Shown one piece after another: positions 1-9,449 of a DNA stretch of 40,558 nucleotides (its first letter is position 1; every line of letters starts with the position of its first letter). The notes under the pieces were generated by a model. It did no database searches. It worked only from the letters and a program-made list of their open reading frames with translations, and was not told the origin of the DNA. This stretch comes from Alphaproteobacteria bacterium (GTDB taxonomy: Bacteria; Pseudomonadota; Alphaproteobacteria; Reyranellales; Reyranellaceae): contig JAFAKN010000313.1 of NCBI GenBank assembly GCA_019235415.1, forward strand, positions 1-40,558, given 5' to 3'. Made by a program: the position numbers and the translations under genes.

Positions 1-20
1 GCGGGGGTCATATCTGTTCT

Positions 21-161
21 CTTCCCCTTCGCGGATGCCGCGAAGGGGAAGTGCCCTCGTCATACGAGGCCGTCGGGGTCATGAGCAACAGGAGAGGCCT
101 GTGACCCTCCGTCGGCGTCTGACGCCGACACCTCCCCTTGCCGGGCTCCGGCAAGGGGAGG
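21..161. repeat. Composite palindromic repeat element, copy 1
   Basis: This intergenic element is built of hairpins. An outer hairpin has 14-bp arms at 21-34 and 38-51 (CTTCCCCTTCGCGG, loop ATG). An inner GC hairpin reads GTCGGCGTC-T-GACGCCGAC, and the second outer hairpin is CCTCCCCTTGCCGG...CCGGCAAGGGGAGG, ending at 161. The same architecture recurs at 10710, 16017, 21871 and 25855. It lies 8 nt beyond the stop of the minus-strand alcohol dehydrogenase gene, so it may also act in that transcript's 3' end processing, although no U-tract follows the hairpin. Confidence 0.85.
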
Positions 162-169
162 AAAAAAGG

Positions 170-1222
170 CTAAGGCACCAGCACCGCGCGGCCCATGATC
201 AGGCCCTTGCGCAGGTCCTGGAGCGCCGCGTCCGCGTCGTCGAGGCGGCGCTTGATGACCGGCACCGGCTCGGCCTTGCCGGCGGTGACGAGGTCCATCA
301 TCTCCTTCATTTCGGCCGGCGTGCCGGTCACCGAGCCCATGATCTGGTTGCCGGTGAAGGCGAACATCGGCAGCGGCGTCGAGAACGTGCCGCCGAACAG
401 GCCGACCACGATCAGCCGCCCGCCGCGGCCGAGCGCCCGCCAGCCGAACTGGGTCGAGGCCTCGGCGCCCACGAAGTCGAGGGCGGCGGCGACGCCGGTG
501 CCGCCGGTGAGGTCCTGGATCTGTTTGCGCGCTTCCTTGTCGCGCGGATCGACCACTGCCTGCGCGCCGTTGGCGAGCGCCAGCTTGCGCTTGTTCTCGT
601 CGATGTCGGCCACGATCGGCTCGCGGCCCATCACCGACTTGGCGAAGCGCACGCCCATCAGGCCGACGCCGCCTGCGCCGATGATCAGGATCGGTTTGCC
701 GGCGTCATGGCCCACCGCCTTCTTGACTGCGCCGAACGCCGTGATGCCCGAACAGGCATAGAGGCAAGCGAGCTCGGTCGGCAGGTCGCCGTACGGGTAC
801 AGATACCTGGCATGCGGCACCATGACGTGGTCGGCGTAGCCGCCGTCCTTGTTGACGCCGAGCGCGCGCGGCGTCGAACAGAGATGTTCGATGCCGCTCT
901 GGCAATACCAGCACTTGCCGCAGCCGATCCAGGGATAGACCACCGCCTTGTCGCCGACCTTGGCGCCGCCTGCGTCCGGCCCCAGCGCTTCGACCACGCC
1001 GACGATCTCGTGGCCCATGGTACGCGGCGGCGCCATGGTCTTCTCGGTCGAATATTTGTTGCCGCCGCCCATGTCGAAATAGCCTTCCCACAGATGGACG
1101 TCGCTGTGGCAGACGCCGGCGGCGGTGATGCGCACCAGCACCTCGCTGCCCTGCGGCGCGGGGTTGGGCTCCTCGACCTTCTGCAACGGCTTGCCGAACT
1201 CGACGACCTTGTAGCTCTTCAT
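170..1222 (-). CDS. Zinc-dependent alcohol dehydrogenase, NAD type (MDR family)
   Basis: This is a cytoplasmic medium-chain dehydrogenase/reductase of 350 aa that probably oxidises an alcohol to an aldehyde or ketone. The GroES-like N-terminal domain carries the catalytic-zinc motif VCHSDVH and a downstream GHE. The structural zinc site is the four-cysteine motif CGKCWYCQSGIEHLC. A Rossmann domain follows with GAGGVGLMG, then VADID, whose acidic residue at the strand end favours NAD over NADP. The start at 1222 is chosen because AGGGAG sits 7 nt upstream; an in-frame ATG two codons earlier (1228) is too close to that site. It is transcribed away from the ABC operon starting at 1320, and the substrate cannot be told from the sequence. 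Confidence 0.93.
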   Translation of the reverse strand: MKSYKVVEFGKPLQKVEEPNPAPQGSEVLVRITAAGVCHSDVHLWEGYFDMGGGNKYSTEKTMAPPRTMGHEIVGVVEALGPDAGGAKVGDKAVVYPWIGCGKCWYCQSGIEHLCSTPRALGVNKDGGYADHVMVPHARYLYPYGDLPTELACLYACSGITAFGAVKKAVGHDAGKPILIIGAGGVGLMGVRFAKSVMGREPIVADIDENKRKLALANGAQAVVDPRDKEARKQIQDLTGGTGVAAALDFVGAEASTQFGWRALGRGGRLIVVGLFGGTFSTPLPMFAFTGNQIMGSVTGTPAEMKEMMDLVTAGKAEPVPVIKRRLDDADAALQDLRKGLIMGRAVLVP

Positions 1223-1319
1223 GGGCATGCTCCCTCGCGGCCTTTGCGGCGGAGCATAGAGCATCCTGCAGACGTTTGTGATAGTAGATGCCGCAACGGA
1301 TTGTTTGGGAGGAAAACAA

Positions 1320-2489
1320 ATGGTGAGACGCCAGCTGGCCGCCGCGCTCGCGGCCGTCGCGCTGCTCTCGTCGGCGGCGCAGGCCGAGGATGCCGTGAAA
1401 GTCGGTCTGATCCTGCCGATGACCGGCCAGCAGGCCTCGACCGGCAAGCAGATCGATGCCGCGGTGAAACTTTACCAGGCCGTGAACGGCAGCACCGCGG
1501 CCGGCAAGAAGATCGAGGTGATCCTCAAGGACGACACTGGCGTCGCCGACGTCGCCAAGCGGCTGGCCCAGGAGCTGGTGGTCAACGACAAGGTGGCGTT
1601 CCTCGCCGGCTTCGGCCTGACGCCGATTGCGCTCGCGGTGGCACCCATCGCGACCCAGGCCAAAGTGCCGGAAGTCGTGATGGCGGCGGGCACGTCGTCG
1701 ATCACCGACGCGTCGCCGTTCGTCGTGCGCACCAGCTTCACCTTGGCGCAGTCGGCGGTGCCCATGGCCGAATGGGCCGTCAAGAACGGCATTAACAAGG
1801 TCGTCACCCTGGTCAGCGATTTCGGCCCGGGTATCGATGCCGAGAAGTCGTTCACCGAAAGATTCAAGTCAGATGGCGGCACGGTCATCGAGAGCCTGCG
1901 CGTGCCGCTGCGCAGCCCGGACTTTTCGCCGGTGCTGCAGAAGGCCGCCGACGCCAAGCCCGACGCGGTGTTCGTGTTCGTGCCGTCGGGGCAGGGCGCG
2001 CAATTCGTGAAGCAGTTCGTCGAGCGCGGGCTGGACAAGTCCGGCATCAAGCTGATCGCCACCGGCGACGTGACCGACGACGATCAGCTGAACGGCATGG
2101 GCGACGTGGTGATCGGCGTCATCAACACGCACAACTACTCCGCCGCGCACGACAGTGCCGCCAACAAGGCGTTCGTCGACGCCTTCAAGAAGGCCAACGC
2201 CGGCATGCGGCCGAACTTCATGGCGGTCGGCGGCTGGGATGGCATGCACCTGATCTACGAGGCGCTGAAGATGACCGGCGGTGCGACCGACGGCGACACG
2301 CTTTTGGCCGCGATGAAGGGCATGGCCTGGGAGAGCCCGCGCGGTCCGATCTCGATCGATCCGCAAACGCGCGACATCGTGCAGAACATCTACGTGCGCA
2401 AGGTCGAAAAGAAGGACGGCGAGCTCTACAACGTCGAGTTTGCGACCATCCCCAACGTCAAGGACCCGGTGAAGGCGGCGAAGAAGTGA
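1320..2489 (+). CDS. Branched-chain amino acid-type ABC transporter, periplasmic substrate-binding protein
   Basis: This 389-aa secreted binding protein is the periplasmic receptor for the permease and ATPase genes that follow. It has a clear Sec signal peptide (MVRRQLAAALAAVALL, cleavage after SSAAQA), then the type I periplasmic-binding fold (Peripla_BP_6) beginning VKVGLILPMTGQQ. Further family landmarks are VNDKVAFLAGFG, SDFGPGIDAEKSF and GGWDGMHLIYEAL. The start at 1320 has GGGAGG 7 nt upstream. Proteins of this family bind branched-chain amino acids, amides, urea or aromatic acids, and the ligand is not predictable here. A palindromic repeat separates it from livH. Confidence 0.93.
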   Translation: MVRRQLAAALAAVALLSSAAQAEDAVKVGLILPMTGQQASTGKQIDAAVKLYQAVNGSTAAGKKIEVILKDDTGVADVAKRLAQELVVNDKVAFLAGFGLTPIALAVAPIATQAKVPEVVMAAGTSSITDASPFVVRTSFTLAQSAVPMAEWAVKNGINKVVTLVSDFGPGIDAEKSFTERFKSDGGTVIESLRVPLRSPDFSPVLQKAADAKPDAVFVFVPSGQGAQFVKQFVERGLDKSGIKLIATGDVTDDDQLNGMGDVVIGVINTHNYSAAHDSAANKAFVDAFKKANAGMRPNFMAVGGWDGMHLIYEALKMTGGATDGDTLLAAMKGMAWESPRGPISIDPQTRDIVQNIYVRKVEKKDGELYNVEFATIPNVKDPVKAAKK

Positions 2490-2505
2490 CAGCATGCGCA
2501 GCAGG

Positions 2506-2580
2506 CTGTCATGCCGAGCCCCCATGGCGAGGGATCCTTAAGGCAACAGGAAGGATCCCTCGCTTCGCTCGGGATGACAG
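2506..2580. repeat. Type-B palindromic repeat between binding-protein and permease genes
   Basis: A near-perfect inverted repeat of about 30-bp arms. The right arm (2551-2580) reads AAGGATCCCTCGCTTCGCTC and continues GGGATGACAG. The left arm starts CTGTCATGCCGAG and ends GAGGGATCCTT, and the centre is a short A/G/C-rich loop. The core GTCATCCCGAGCGAAGCGAG is shared with the copy at 8333-8400. It ends exactly at the livH start codon and could stabilise the upstream binding-protein mRNA or reduce expression of the permeases. Confidence 0.85.
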
Positions 2581-3471
2581 ATGCTGCTGCATCTGTACCT
2601 GCGCGCGATGAGCGCCATGGCCACCATCCTGTTCGACGGGGTCGCGTACGGCATGCTGCTGTTCGTTCTGGCGTGCGGGCTGGCCGTGACGCTCGGGCTG
2701 ATGAACTTCGTGAACCTGGCGCATGGCGCCTTCGCCATGGCGGGCGGCTATGTCACGGTGGTCCTCATGGACCGGTTCGGCCTGCCGTTCCTCGCCTGCC
2801 TGCCGATCGCCTTCGCCGCCGCAGCGCTGCTCGGGCTGGTCCTGGAACGCACGCTGTACGTCCACATGTACGGCCGCTCGCCTCTCGACCAGGTGTTGTT
2901 CTCGATCGGCCTGGTGTTCATGGCCGTGGCCTTCGTCGACTGGGCGATGGGCTCGAGCCCGCAGAACATCAAGCTGCCGGCCTGGCTCCAGGGACGCCGC
3001 GACGTTTTCGGCGTCCAGGTCGGCATCTATCGCTCGTTCATCATCGTGATCTGCGGCGGGCTGGCGCTGGCCCTGCAGCTGGCCTTGATGCGCACGCGCT
3101 TCGGCAGCCGTTTGCGCGCGGCAGTCGACGATGCCCGCGTGGCGCGCGGTCTTGGCATACCAGTGAGCACCGTGTTCGCCGTCACCTTTGCGGTAGGCTC
3201 CGGCCTCGCCGGGCTCGGCGGCGCGCTGGGTGCGGAGATCCTGGGCCTCGATCCCAATTTTCCCCTGCGCTTCATGATCTATTTCCTGATCGTCGTGACG
3301 GTGGGCGGCACGTCCGGCATCGTGGGACCCTTCGCGGCCTCGCTGCTGCTCGGGGTCGCCGACGTTGCCGGCAAGTACTATCTGCCGGCGCTGGGTGCCT
3401 TCATGATCTACCTCGTGATGATCGCCGTGCTGGTGCTGCGGCCGCACGGCCTATTCGCCCGTCCGCGCTGA
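2581..3471 (+). CDS. livH: Branched-chain amino acid-type ABC permease, LivH family
   Basis: This is an inner-membrane permease subunit of 296 aa that forms the translocation pore with LivM. It has the LivH-like opening GVAYGMLLFVLACGLAVTLG followed by MNFVNLAHG, multiple hydrophobic helices, and the cytoplasmic ATPase-contact region RAAVDDARVARGLGIPVS. The first ATG at 2581 abuts the upstream palindromic repeat and lacks a clear Shine-Dalgarno sequence. In-frame ATGs at 2608 and 2620 are alternatives that would trim the N-terminus before the first helix. Its stop overlaps the livM start by one base (TGATG). Confidence 0.93.
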   Translation: MLLHLYLRAMSAMATILFDGVAYGMLLFVLACGLAVTLGLMNFVNLAHGAFAMAGGYVTVVLMDRFGLPFLACLPIAFAAAALLGLVLERTLYVHMYGRSPLDQVLFSIGLVFMAVAFVDWAMGSSPQNIKLPAWLQGRRDVFGVQVGIYRSFIIVICGGLALALQLALMRTRFGSRLRAAVDDARVARGLGIPVSTVFAVTFAVGSGLAGLGGALGAEILGLDPNFPLRFMIYFLIVVTVGGTSGIVGPFAASLLLGVADVAGKYYLPALGAFMIYLVMIAVLVLRPHGLFARPR

Positions 3472-4442
3472 TGGACGCGGCGGCGCTGGGCCTCGTGCGC
3501 CGCGCCCGCTGGCGCTGGCCCGAGGTCGTGCTCTGGCTGCTGGCCTATGCGGCGCTGCTGATGCCGCCCGGCAAGTTCCTGATCCTGAACGAGATCGCGA
3601 TCCTCGCCCTGTTCGCCCTGTCGCTCGACCTGATCCTGGGCTACGCCGGAATCGTATCGCTGGGTCACGCGGCTTTCTTCGGCGTCGGCGCCTACACGGC
3701 GGGCTTGCTTGCCAAGCATGTGACCGGCGACCCGCTTGCTGGACTGCTTCTCGGCGCTGCGGTCGCGACGGTAGTGGGCTTTGCGACCAGTTTACTGGTG
3801 CTGCGCGGCAGCGACCTCACGCGGCTCATGGTGACCTTGGGCGTGGCCATGGTGCTCGGCGAAATCGCCAATGCCCTGCCCGGCCTATCCGGCGGTGCCG
3901 ATGGGTTGCAGGGCGTCACCATGGGACCGCTGCTTGGCTGCTTCGACTTCGACCTGTTCGGCCGAACCGCCTACGCTTACAGCCTGACGACGCTCTTCCT
4001 GTTCACCCTCCTGGCGCGGCGCATCGTGCTATCGCCGTTCGGCCTGTCGCTGATGGCGATCAGGCGAAATCCCTTGCGGGCGGGCGCGCTCGGCGTTCCC
4101 GTCAACGCCCGCCTGATCGCCGTGTATACGCTGGCCGCCGCCTTCGCCGGCACCGCCGGCGCGCTGCTGGCACAGACGACGGCCTTCGTCTCGCTCGATG
4201 TCTTCGAGTTCCACCGCTCGGCCGATGTGCTGCTGGTGTTGATCATCGGCGGCGCCGGCTGGCTCTACGGCGGCATCGCAGGTGCGGTGATCTACACGCT
4301 GCTGCAGGACGGCATTGCGGCTTTCACGCCGCAGTATTGGCAGTTCTGGATCGGGCTCTTGCTGGTGGCGTTCGTGTTGGTGGGGCGCCAGCGCCTGGTC
4401 GGCGGCCTCTATGCGATGCTGGGCTGGGCTCGTCGGCGATGA
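3471..4442 (+). CDS. livM: Branched-chain amino acid-type ABC permease, LivM family
   Basis: This is the second integral-membrane permease subunit (323 aa). The LivM signature is YAGIVSLGHAAFFGVGAYTA, followed by several transmembrane helices. The cytoplasmic loop RRIVLSPFGLSLMAIRRNP contacts the ATPase, and the C-terminal part has GGAGWLYGGIAGAVIYTLLQ. The start overlaps the livH stop (TGATG), and its own stop overlaps the livG start by four bases (ATGA), so translation of the operon is coupled. Confidence 0.93.
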   Translation: MDAAALGLVRRARWRWPEVVLWLLAYAALLMPPGKFLILNEIAILALFALSLDLILGYAGIVSLGHAAFFGVGAYTAGLLAKHVTGDPLAGLLLGAAVATVVGFATSLLVLRGSDLTRLMVTLGVAMVLGEIANALPGLSGGADGLQGVTMGPLLGCFDFDLFGRTAYAYSLTTLFLFTLLARRIVLSPFGLSLMAIRRNPLRAGALGVPVNARLIAVYTLAAAFAGTAGALLAQTTAFVSLDVFEFHRSADVLLVLIIGGAGWLYGGIAGAVIYTLLQDGIAAFTPQYWQFWIGLLLVAFVLVGRQRLVGGLYAMLGWARRR

Positions 4443-5183
4443 GCGTGGTTCTCGAGACCCGGTCGCTCACCAAGCGATTCGGCGGCTTGCTCGCCACCGA
4501 CAATGTCTCCTTCCAGCTGGAGCGTGGTGCCCGTCAGGCACTGATCGGGCCCAATGGCGCCGGCAAGACGACCTTCGTCAACCTCTTGACCGGGGTGCTG
4601 CCGGCGTCGTCCGGCGAGATCATGCTGCTGGGCGATCGCATAACGACGCTGCGTCCCGAAGCCCGCGTCCGCCGTGGGCTGGTTCGCACATTCCAGATCA
4701 ACCAGCTGTTCGGCGATCTCACGCCGCTCGAGACCCTGGCGCTGGCGGTCAGCGAGCGCGTGAGTGGCGGCGGCGAATGGCGCCGTCGTCTCGGCGCCGT
4801 CGGCAGCGTCCCGGCGGAGGTCGAGCAGGTGGCCGGCCGCTTTGGCCTGCTCGATGTCCTGGAGCGGCGCACTGACACCTTGCCGTACGGCAAGCAGCGC
4901 CTGCTGGAGATCGCCGCGGCCTTTGCCTGCGCGCCGCAGGTGCTGCTTCTCGACGAGCCGGCGGCGGGAGTGCCCGAGGCGGAACGCCGCGACATCCTCG
5001 ACGCCATCGCCGCCTTGCCCGAGGAGGTCTCTGTGCTGCTGATCGAGCACGACATGGATCTGGTCTTCAGCTTCGCCCGTCGTATCTCGGTGCTGGTCGA
5101 TGGCGCCCTGCTGGTCGAGGGCGAGCCCGAGGCCATCGCCAAGGATGCCCGCGTGCGAGCCGTCTATCTCGGCGACGAAGCCC

Positions 5184-5191
<8 letters not shown>
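4439..5191 (+). CDS. livG: ABC transporter ATP-binding protein, LivG family
   Basis: One of the two cytoplasmic ATPases of the importer (250 aa). Walker A is GPNGAGKTT, Walker B is LLLLDEPAAGV and the switch histidine is in LIEHDMDLVF. The segment after Walker A includes VRRGLVRTFQINQLF, where family members read RTFQ, and the C-terminal extension of the LivG/BCA type is present. The signature motif is degenerate: LPYGKQRLLEIA replaces LSGGQ, as is common in LivG proteins, which read LSYGQQR. It starts within the livM stop (ATGA) and overlaps livF by 8 nt. Confidence 0.94.
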
Positions 5192-5891
<700 letters not shown>

Positions 5892-5959
5892 CGAGCCTAC
5901 GCATTTGCCAAGCGGCGCAAGGCGTAACATCGTGGTTTCAGTGAGGAGTTTCGGACGAC

Positions 5960-8296
5960 ATGAGCAAGTACGGCATCGGCCAGCCTGTCCTGCGCTTCGA
6001 GGATCCGCGCCTGCTGCGCGGCCAGGGGCGCTACATCAACGACGTCAACATGCATGGCCAGGCCTTCGCGGTGTTCGTGCGCTCGCCGCACGCCCATGCG
6101 CGCATTCGCTCGATCGACGTCAAAGATGCGAAGGAGGCGCCCGGCGTGGTCGCGGTCTACACCGGCCATGACGTGGTGGCTGACGGGCTCGGCATGCCCA
6201 AGGCCAACATGCCGCGCAAGCGTCCCGACGGGAAGCCGATGTTCGCCCCGCAGCGCCCGCCGCTGGTCACCGACCGCGTGCGCTATGTCGGCGACCCGGT
6301 GGCCATGGTGATCGCCGAGACGCTCGCCGCGGCCAAGGACGCCGCCGAATTGGCGAACGTCGACTACGACGCCCTGCCCTCGGTGACGACGACCGAGGAC
6401 ACGGTGAAGCCGGGTGCGCCGGCGGTGTGGGACGATTGCCCCGACAACATCTCGAACCATGTCGAGCGCGGCAACAAGGCCGCGACCGACGAGGCCTTCA
6501 AGTCGGCCGCCAAGGTGGTCAAGCGACGCTACGTGATCAGCCGCGTGCACGCCCAGTTCATGGAGCCGCGCGGCACGCTCGGCGTCTACGACCAAGGCGA
6601 GGATCGCATGATCCTGTATGCCGACGTGCAATACCCCCATCGCGTGCGCAACATGCTGGCGCAAAGCGTGTTCAAGGTGCCGGAAAGCAAGATGCGCGTG
6701 ATCGCCCAGGACGTGGGTGGCGGCTTCGGCACCAAGGGTTGGCAGTACATCGAGCATCGCCTGACCCTGTGGGCGGCGCGCAAGCTGCGCCGGCCGGTCA
6801 AATGGACCTGCGAGCGCAGCGAAGCGGTAATGGCCGACGAGCACGGCCGCGACAATATCGGCGAGATCGAGCTGGCGCTCGATAAGGACGACAAGTTCCT
6901 GGCGCTGAGGCTGAACATGCTCGCGAACATCGGCGCCTATGTCGGCTCCGACCGCAACCTCCTCTCGCCGTTCGGCATGATCGTCACAGTGCTCGGCGTC
7001 TATCGCATTCCGACGGCCTACATCAACGTGGTCGGCGTGCTCTCCAACACCAATCCGACGGCGCCCTATCGCGGCGCCGGTCGACCGGAGGCGATCTACC
7101 TGATCGAGCGACTGATCGACGATGCGGCGCGCGAGCTCGGCGTCGATCGCGTGGAGCTCAGGCGCAAGAACATCCTGCCCGAAGCGGCGCTGCCGTATCA
7201 AAGCCCGGTCGGGCCGTACTACGATTGCGGCCAGTTCGAGAAGAACATGGACATGGCGATCGAGCTCGCCGATGTCGCGGGCTTCAAGAAGCGCGCCGAG
7301 GAGTCCAAGAAACGCGGGAAACTGCGCGGACTGGGCATCGTCAATGCGATCGAGCAGGCGGCCGGCACGGCGCAACCAGAATATGCCGAGATACGCTTCA
7401 ACCCCAGCGGCACCGCCGCACTCCTGATGGGCACCAAGGCGCAGGGCCAGGGTCACGAAACGATGTTCAAGCAGATCCTGAACGAGCGGCTGGGCATCGA
7501 TCCCAACGACGTGCAGTTCATCGACGGCGACACCGACCGCGTGGCCTTCGGCATGGGCACCAACGGTTCGCGCTCGACGGTGCTGGGCGGCTCGGCCCTC
7601 TACCTCGCCGCCGACAAGGTCATCGAGAAGGGCAAGAAGCTTGCCAGCCATTTGCTGGAGGCGGGCGAGCAGGACATCGAGTTCACGGACGGCAGCTTCA
7701 AGGTGAAGGGCACCGACAAGGCGGTGACCATGAAGCAGGTGGCGATGGCGGCCTTCAACCCGACGCGCTGGCCCAAAGGAGTCGGCTTCGAAGGCGGGCT
7801 GTACGAACACGCCACATACCTCGGCCAAAGGGACACCTATCCCAACGGCTGCCATGTCTGCGAGGTCGAAGTCGATCCGGAGACCGGCGTCGTCACGCCC
7901 GACCGTTACTTCGTGGTCGACGACGTCGGTACGGTGATGAACCCGATCGGATTGAAAGGCCAGATCCACGGCGGCGTGGCTCAGGGTATCGGCCAGATCC
8001 TGTGCGAGCAGGTGGTGTGGGACCGCGACAGCGGCCAGCTCCTGACGGCGAGCTTCCTCGACTACGCCATGCCCCACGCCGACACGGTGCCGAGCATGGA
8101 AATCAAGAGCAATCCGGTGCCGACCAAGTTCAATCCGTTGGGCGCCAAGGGAGCGGGCGAGGCGGGGACGGTCGGCGCCATGCCGGCGGTCATGAACGCC
8201 ATCATGGACGCTCTGGCGCCGCTTGGCGTGAAGGACGTGACAATGCCGGCGACGCCGCTCAACGTGTGGCGGGCGATCGAAGAGGCGAAGGGGTAG
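5960..8296 (+). CDS. Xanthine dehydrogenase-family molybdenum hydroxylase large subunit (CoxL form II-like), orphan
   Basis: This 778-aa protein is the molybdopterin-binding large subunit of the aerobic CO dehydrogenase/xanthine dehydrogenase family. The N-terminal a/b hammerhead domain begins LRFEDPRLLRGQGRYINDV, and the Mo-cofactor domains include QDVGGGFGTKGW. The active-site loop is APYRGAGRPE, matching the form II type (YRGAGR) and not the AYRCSFR loop of genuine CO dehydrogenase. The catalytic base region is GAKGAGEAG. No FAD (CoxM) or iron-sulfur (CoxS) subunit gene is adjacent, so its partners must be elsewhere or absent. GAGGAG lies upstream of the ATG at 5960. The substrate is unknown; an aromatic or N-heterocyclic compound would fit the neighbouring ring-cleavage-like genes. 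Confidence 0.9.
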   Translation: MSKYGIGQPVLRFEDPRLLRGQGRYINDVNMHGQAFAVFVRSPHAHARIRSIDVKDAKEAPGVVAVYTGHDVVADGLGMPKANMPRKRPDGKPMFAPQRPPLVTDRVRYVGDPVAMVIAETLAAAKDAAELANVDYDALPSVTTTEDTVKPGAPAVWDDCPDNISNHVERGNKAATDEAFKSAAKVVKRRYVISRVHAQFMEPRGTLGVYDQGEDRMILYADVQYPHRVRNMLAQSVFKVPESKMRVIAQDVGGGFGTKGWQYIEHRLTLWAARKLRRPVKWTCERSEAVMADEHGRDNIGEIELALDKDDKFLALRLNMLANIGAYVGSDRNLLSPFGMIVTVLGVYRIPTAYINVVGVLSNTNPTAPYRGAGRPEAIYLIERLIDDAARELGVDRVELRRKNILPEAALPYQSPVGPYYDCGQFEKNMDMAIELADVAGFKKRAEESKKRGKLRGLGIVNAIEQAAGTAQPEYAEIRFNPSGTAALLMGTKAQGQGHETMFKQILNERLGIDPNDVQFIDGDTDRVAFGMGTNGSRSTVLGGSALYLAADKVIEKGKKLASHLLEAGEQDIEFTDGSFKVKGTDKAVTMKQVAMAAFNPTRWPKGVGFEGGLYEHATYLGQRDTYPNGCHVCEVEVDPETGVVTPDRYFVVDDVGTVMNPIGLKGQIHGGVAQGIGQILCEQVVWDRDSGQLLTASFLDYAMPHADTVPSMEIKSNPVPTKFNPLGAKGAGEAGTVGAMPAVMNAIMDALAPLGVKDVTMPATPLNVWRAIEEAKG

Positions 8297-8303
8297 TCAA
8301 GCA

Positions 8304-8428
8304 GGACCGCGGGCCTCCAGGCCCGCATCATGTCATCCCGAGCGAAGCGAGGGATCTTTCCCTTGGCCTTCAGGATCCCTCGCTTCGCTCGGGACGACAG
8401 AAAGATGCGGGCCGGATGCCCGCGGTCC
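8304..8428. repeat. Nested compound palindrome between convergent genes (type-B core)
   Basis: Three levels of inverted symmetry are visible. The outer arms (GGACCGCGGGCCTCCAGGCC at 8304 and its imperfect complement ending at 8428) each contain their own small hairpin, such as GCGGGCCT-CC-AGGCCCGC. The inner arms GTCATCCCGAGCGAAGCGAG and CTCGCTTCGCTCGGGACGAC enclose a short loop. The element fills the gap between two converging genes and could serve as a bidirectional transcription end. Confidence 0.85.
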
Positions 8429-8437
8429 CGGAAGAGC

Positions 8438-9385
8438 CTAAGGACTCGCGTGGCCGATGAAGCGCTCGGGCGGCCGCTCGCCCCATTGCGACTGGAATCC
8501 TTCTTCGGCCGGGATCACGTTGCCGCCGTTGGCAGCGTTCAACCGGTCGGTGTCGGCCCAGCGCTCGTGCACGCGGCCCCAGGGATCGGCCCAGTAGTCG
8601 TAGACCTGACTTCCCAGCAGATGCCGGCCGATGCCCCACATGTGCTCGTACTTGCCCAGCCGCTTCAGGTATTCGTGGTCCTGGAAGATGGCATCGATAT
8701 CGGAGGCCTCATAGGACACGTGGTTCAACCCGGTCTTCTCGTTGTGCACGCAGAACAGCACGTGGTGATCGACGAAATCCTCGCCGCGGTCGAGCCGGCT
8801 GAAGGCGCCGATCACGTTGTCCTTGGCGCCGGCATAGACATCGTCGGAGCGGATCATGCCGAGCGTCTCGCGATACCAGGCGACGGTTTCGTTGACCTTG
8901 GGCGTGGCGAGCACACCGTGCCCGATGCGATGGATCGGGGTGGGCGACTTGGAGAGCCGCATGAGCCGGCCAGCGCGCTTCAGCGGTTCGCCGGCCGAAT
9001 TGGTCGGGTCGCGATCGACCTTGATCGGCGTCACGCTTTGCAGGCCAGCGATCACCTCGATCTGGTAGCCGTTGGGCTCGGTGAGCCGCACCCGCTTGCC
9101 GCCGGCCGGCTCGTTCAGGGTCTCGATGCCCGAGGCGCCCGGGAGCTTGGCTATGCGCTTGAGGTCGTCCTCGTCGGCCGCATGGTAGGCGAAGCCGATG
9201 AACTTGGTGCCGCCCTTGTGCGCGACATGGAGGTGATGATGATCGTCGGTGCCGCGCATGTAGAGCGCGTCAGGCGTGCGCTCCGAGCGCACCATGCCGA
9301 AATGGGTGAGGAATTCCTCCATCTCGTCGAGGTCCGGCGCCTCCATGCGGGGGAAGGCGAAATCAGCGACCTTGATGACTGCCAT
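8438..9385 (-). CDS. VOC-superfamily protein, extradiol ring-cleavage dioxygenase-like
   Basis: A 315-aa protein with two vicinal-oxygen-chelate (glyoxalase/bleomycin resistance) modules, as in extradiol dioxygenases such as catechol 2,3- or 2,3-dihydroxybiphenyl 1,2-dioxygenase. The N-terminal module is about residues 1-130. In the C-terminal module the probable metal ligands are His in HRIGHGVLAT, His in GLNHVSYEA and Glu in GRVHERWAD. The start at 9385 is preceded by GGAGGAAACA. It is divergent from a carboxymuconolactone decarboxylase-like gene and an FAH-family gene, a typical meta-cleavage neighbourhood. The ring substrate is not determinable. Confidence 0.87.
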   Translation of the reverse strand: MAVIKVADFAFPRMEAPDLDEMEEFLTHFGMVRSERTPDALYMRGTDDHHHLHVAHKGGTKFIGFAYHAADEDDLKRIAKLPGASGIETLNEPAGGKRVRLTEPNGYQIEVIAGLQSVTPIKVDRDPTNSAGEPLKRAGRLMRLSKSPTPIHRIGHGVLATPKVNETVAWYRETLGMIRSDDVYAGAKDNVIGAFSRLDRGEDFVDHHVLFCVHNEKTGLNHVSYEASDIDAIFQDHEYLKRLGKYEHMWGIGRHLLGSQVYDYWADPWGRVHERWADTDRLNAANGGNVIPAEEGFQSQWGERPPERFIGHASP

Positions 9386-9449
9386 TGTTTCCTCCGAAAC
9401 TGTGGCGTCGACGCTACCGCCCTGTCGCTTCATTGAAAAGGAGGAAACC

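Noticed and set aside
21-161. Possible CRISPR array formed by the recurrent hairpins
   Set aside because: Units are separated by kilobases, not by regular spacers, and no cas genes are present; these are dispersed intergenic repeats.
1-169. Canonical rho-independent terminator for the alcohol dehydrogenase gene
   Set aside because: The hairpin is present but the T-run lies before the stem on the transcribed strand, not after it; the element is better explained as a dispersed repeat.
35-1795. Long open frame of 586 codons antisense to the alcohol dehydrogenase
   Set aside because: It is a GC-rich shadow of the dehydrogenase frame and runs through the repeat; its residue makeup (many Arg, Ala, His) and lack of any motif mark it as non-coding.
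5897-8077. 726-codon open frame antisense to the CoxL-like gene
   Set aside because: It mirrors the codon pattern of the real gene on the other strand, has no ribosome site or domain, and the sense protein has clear family motifs.
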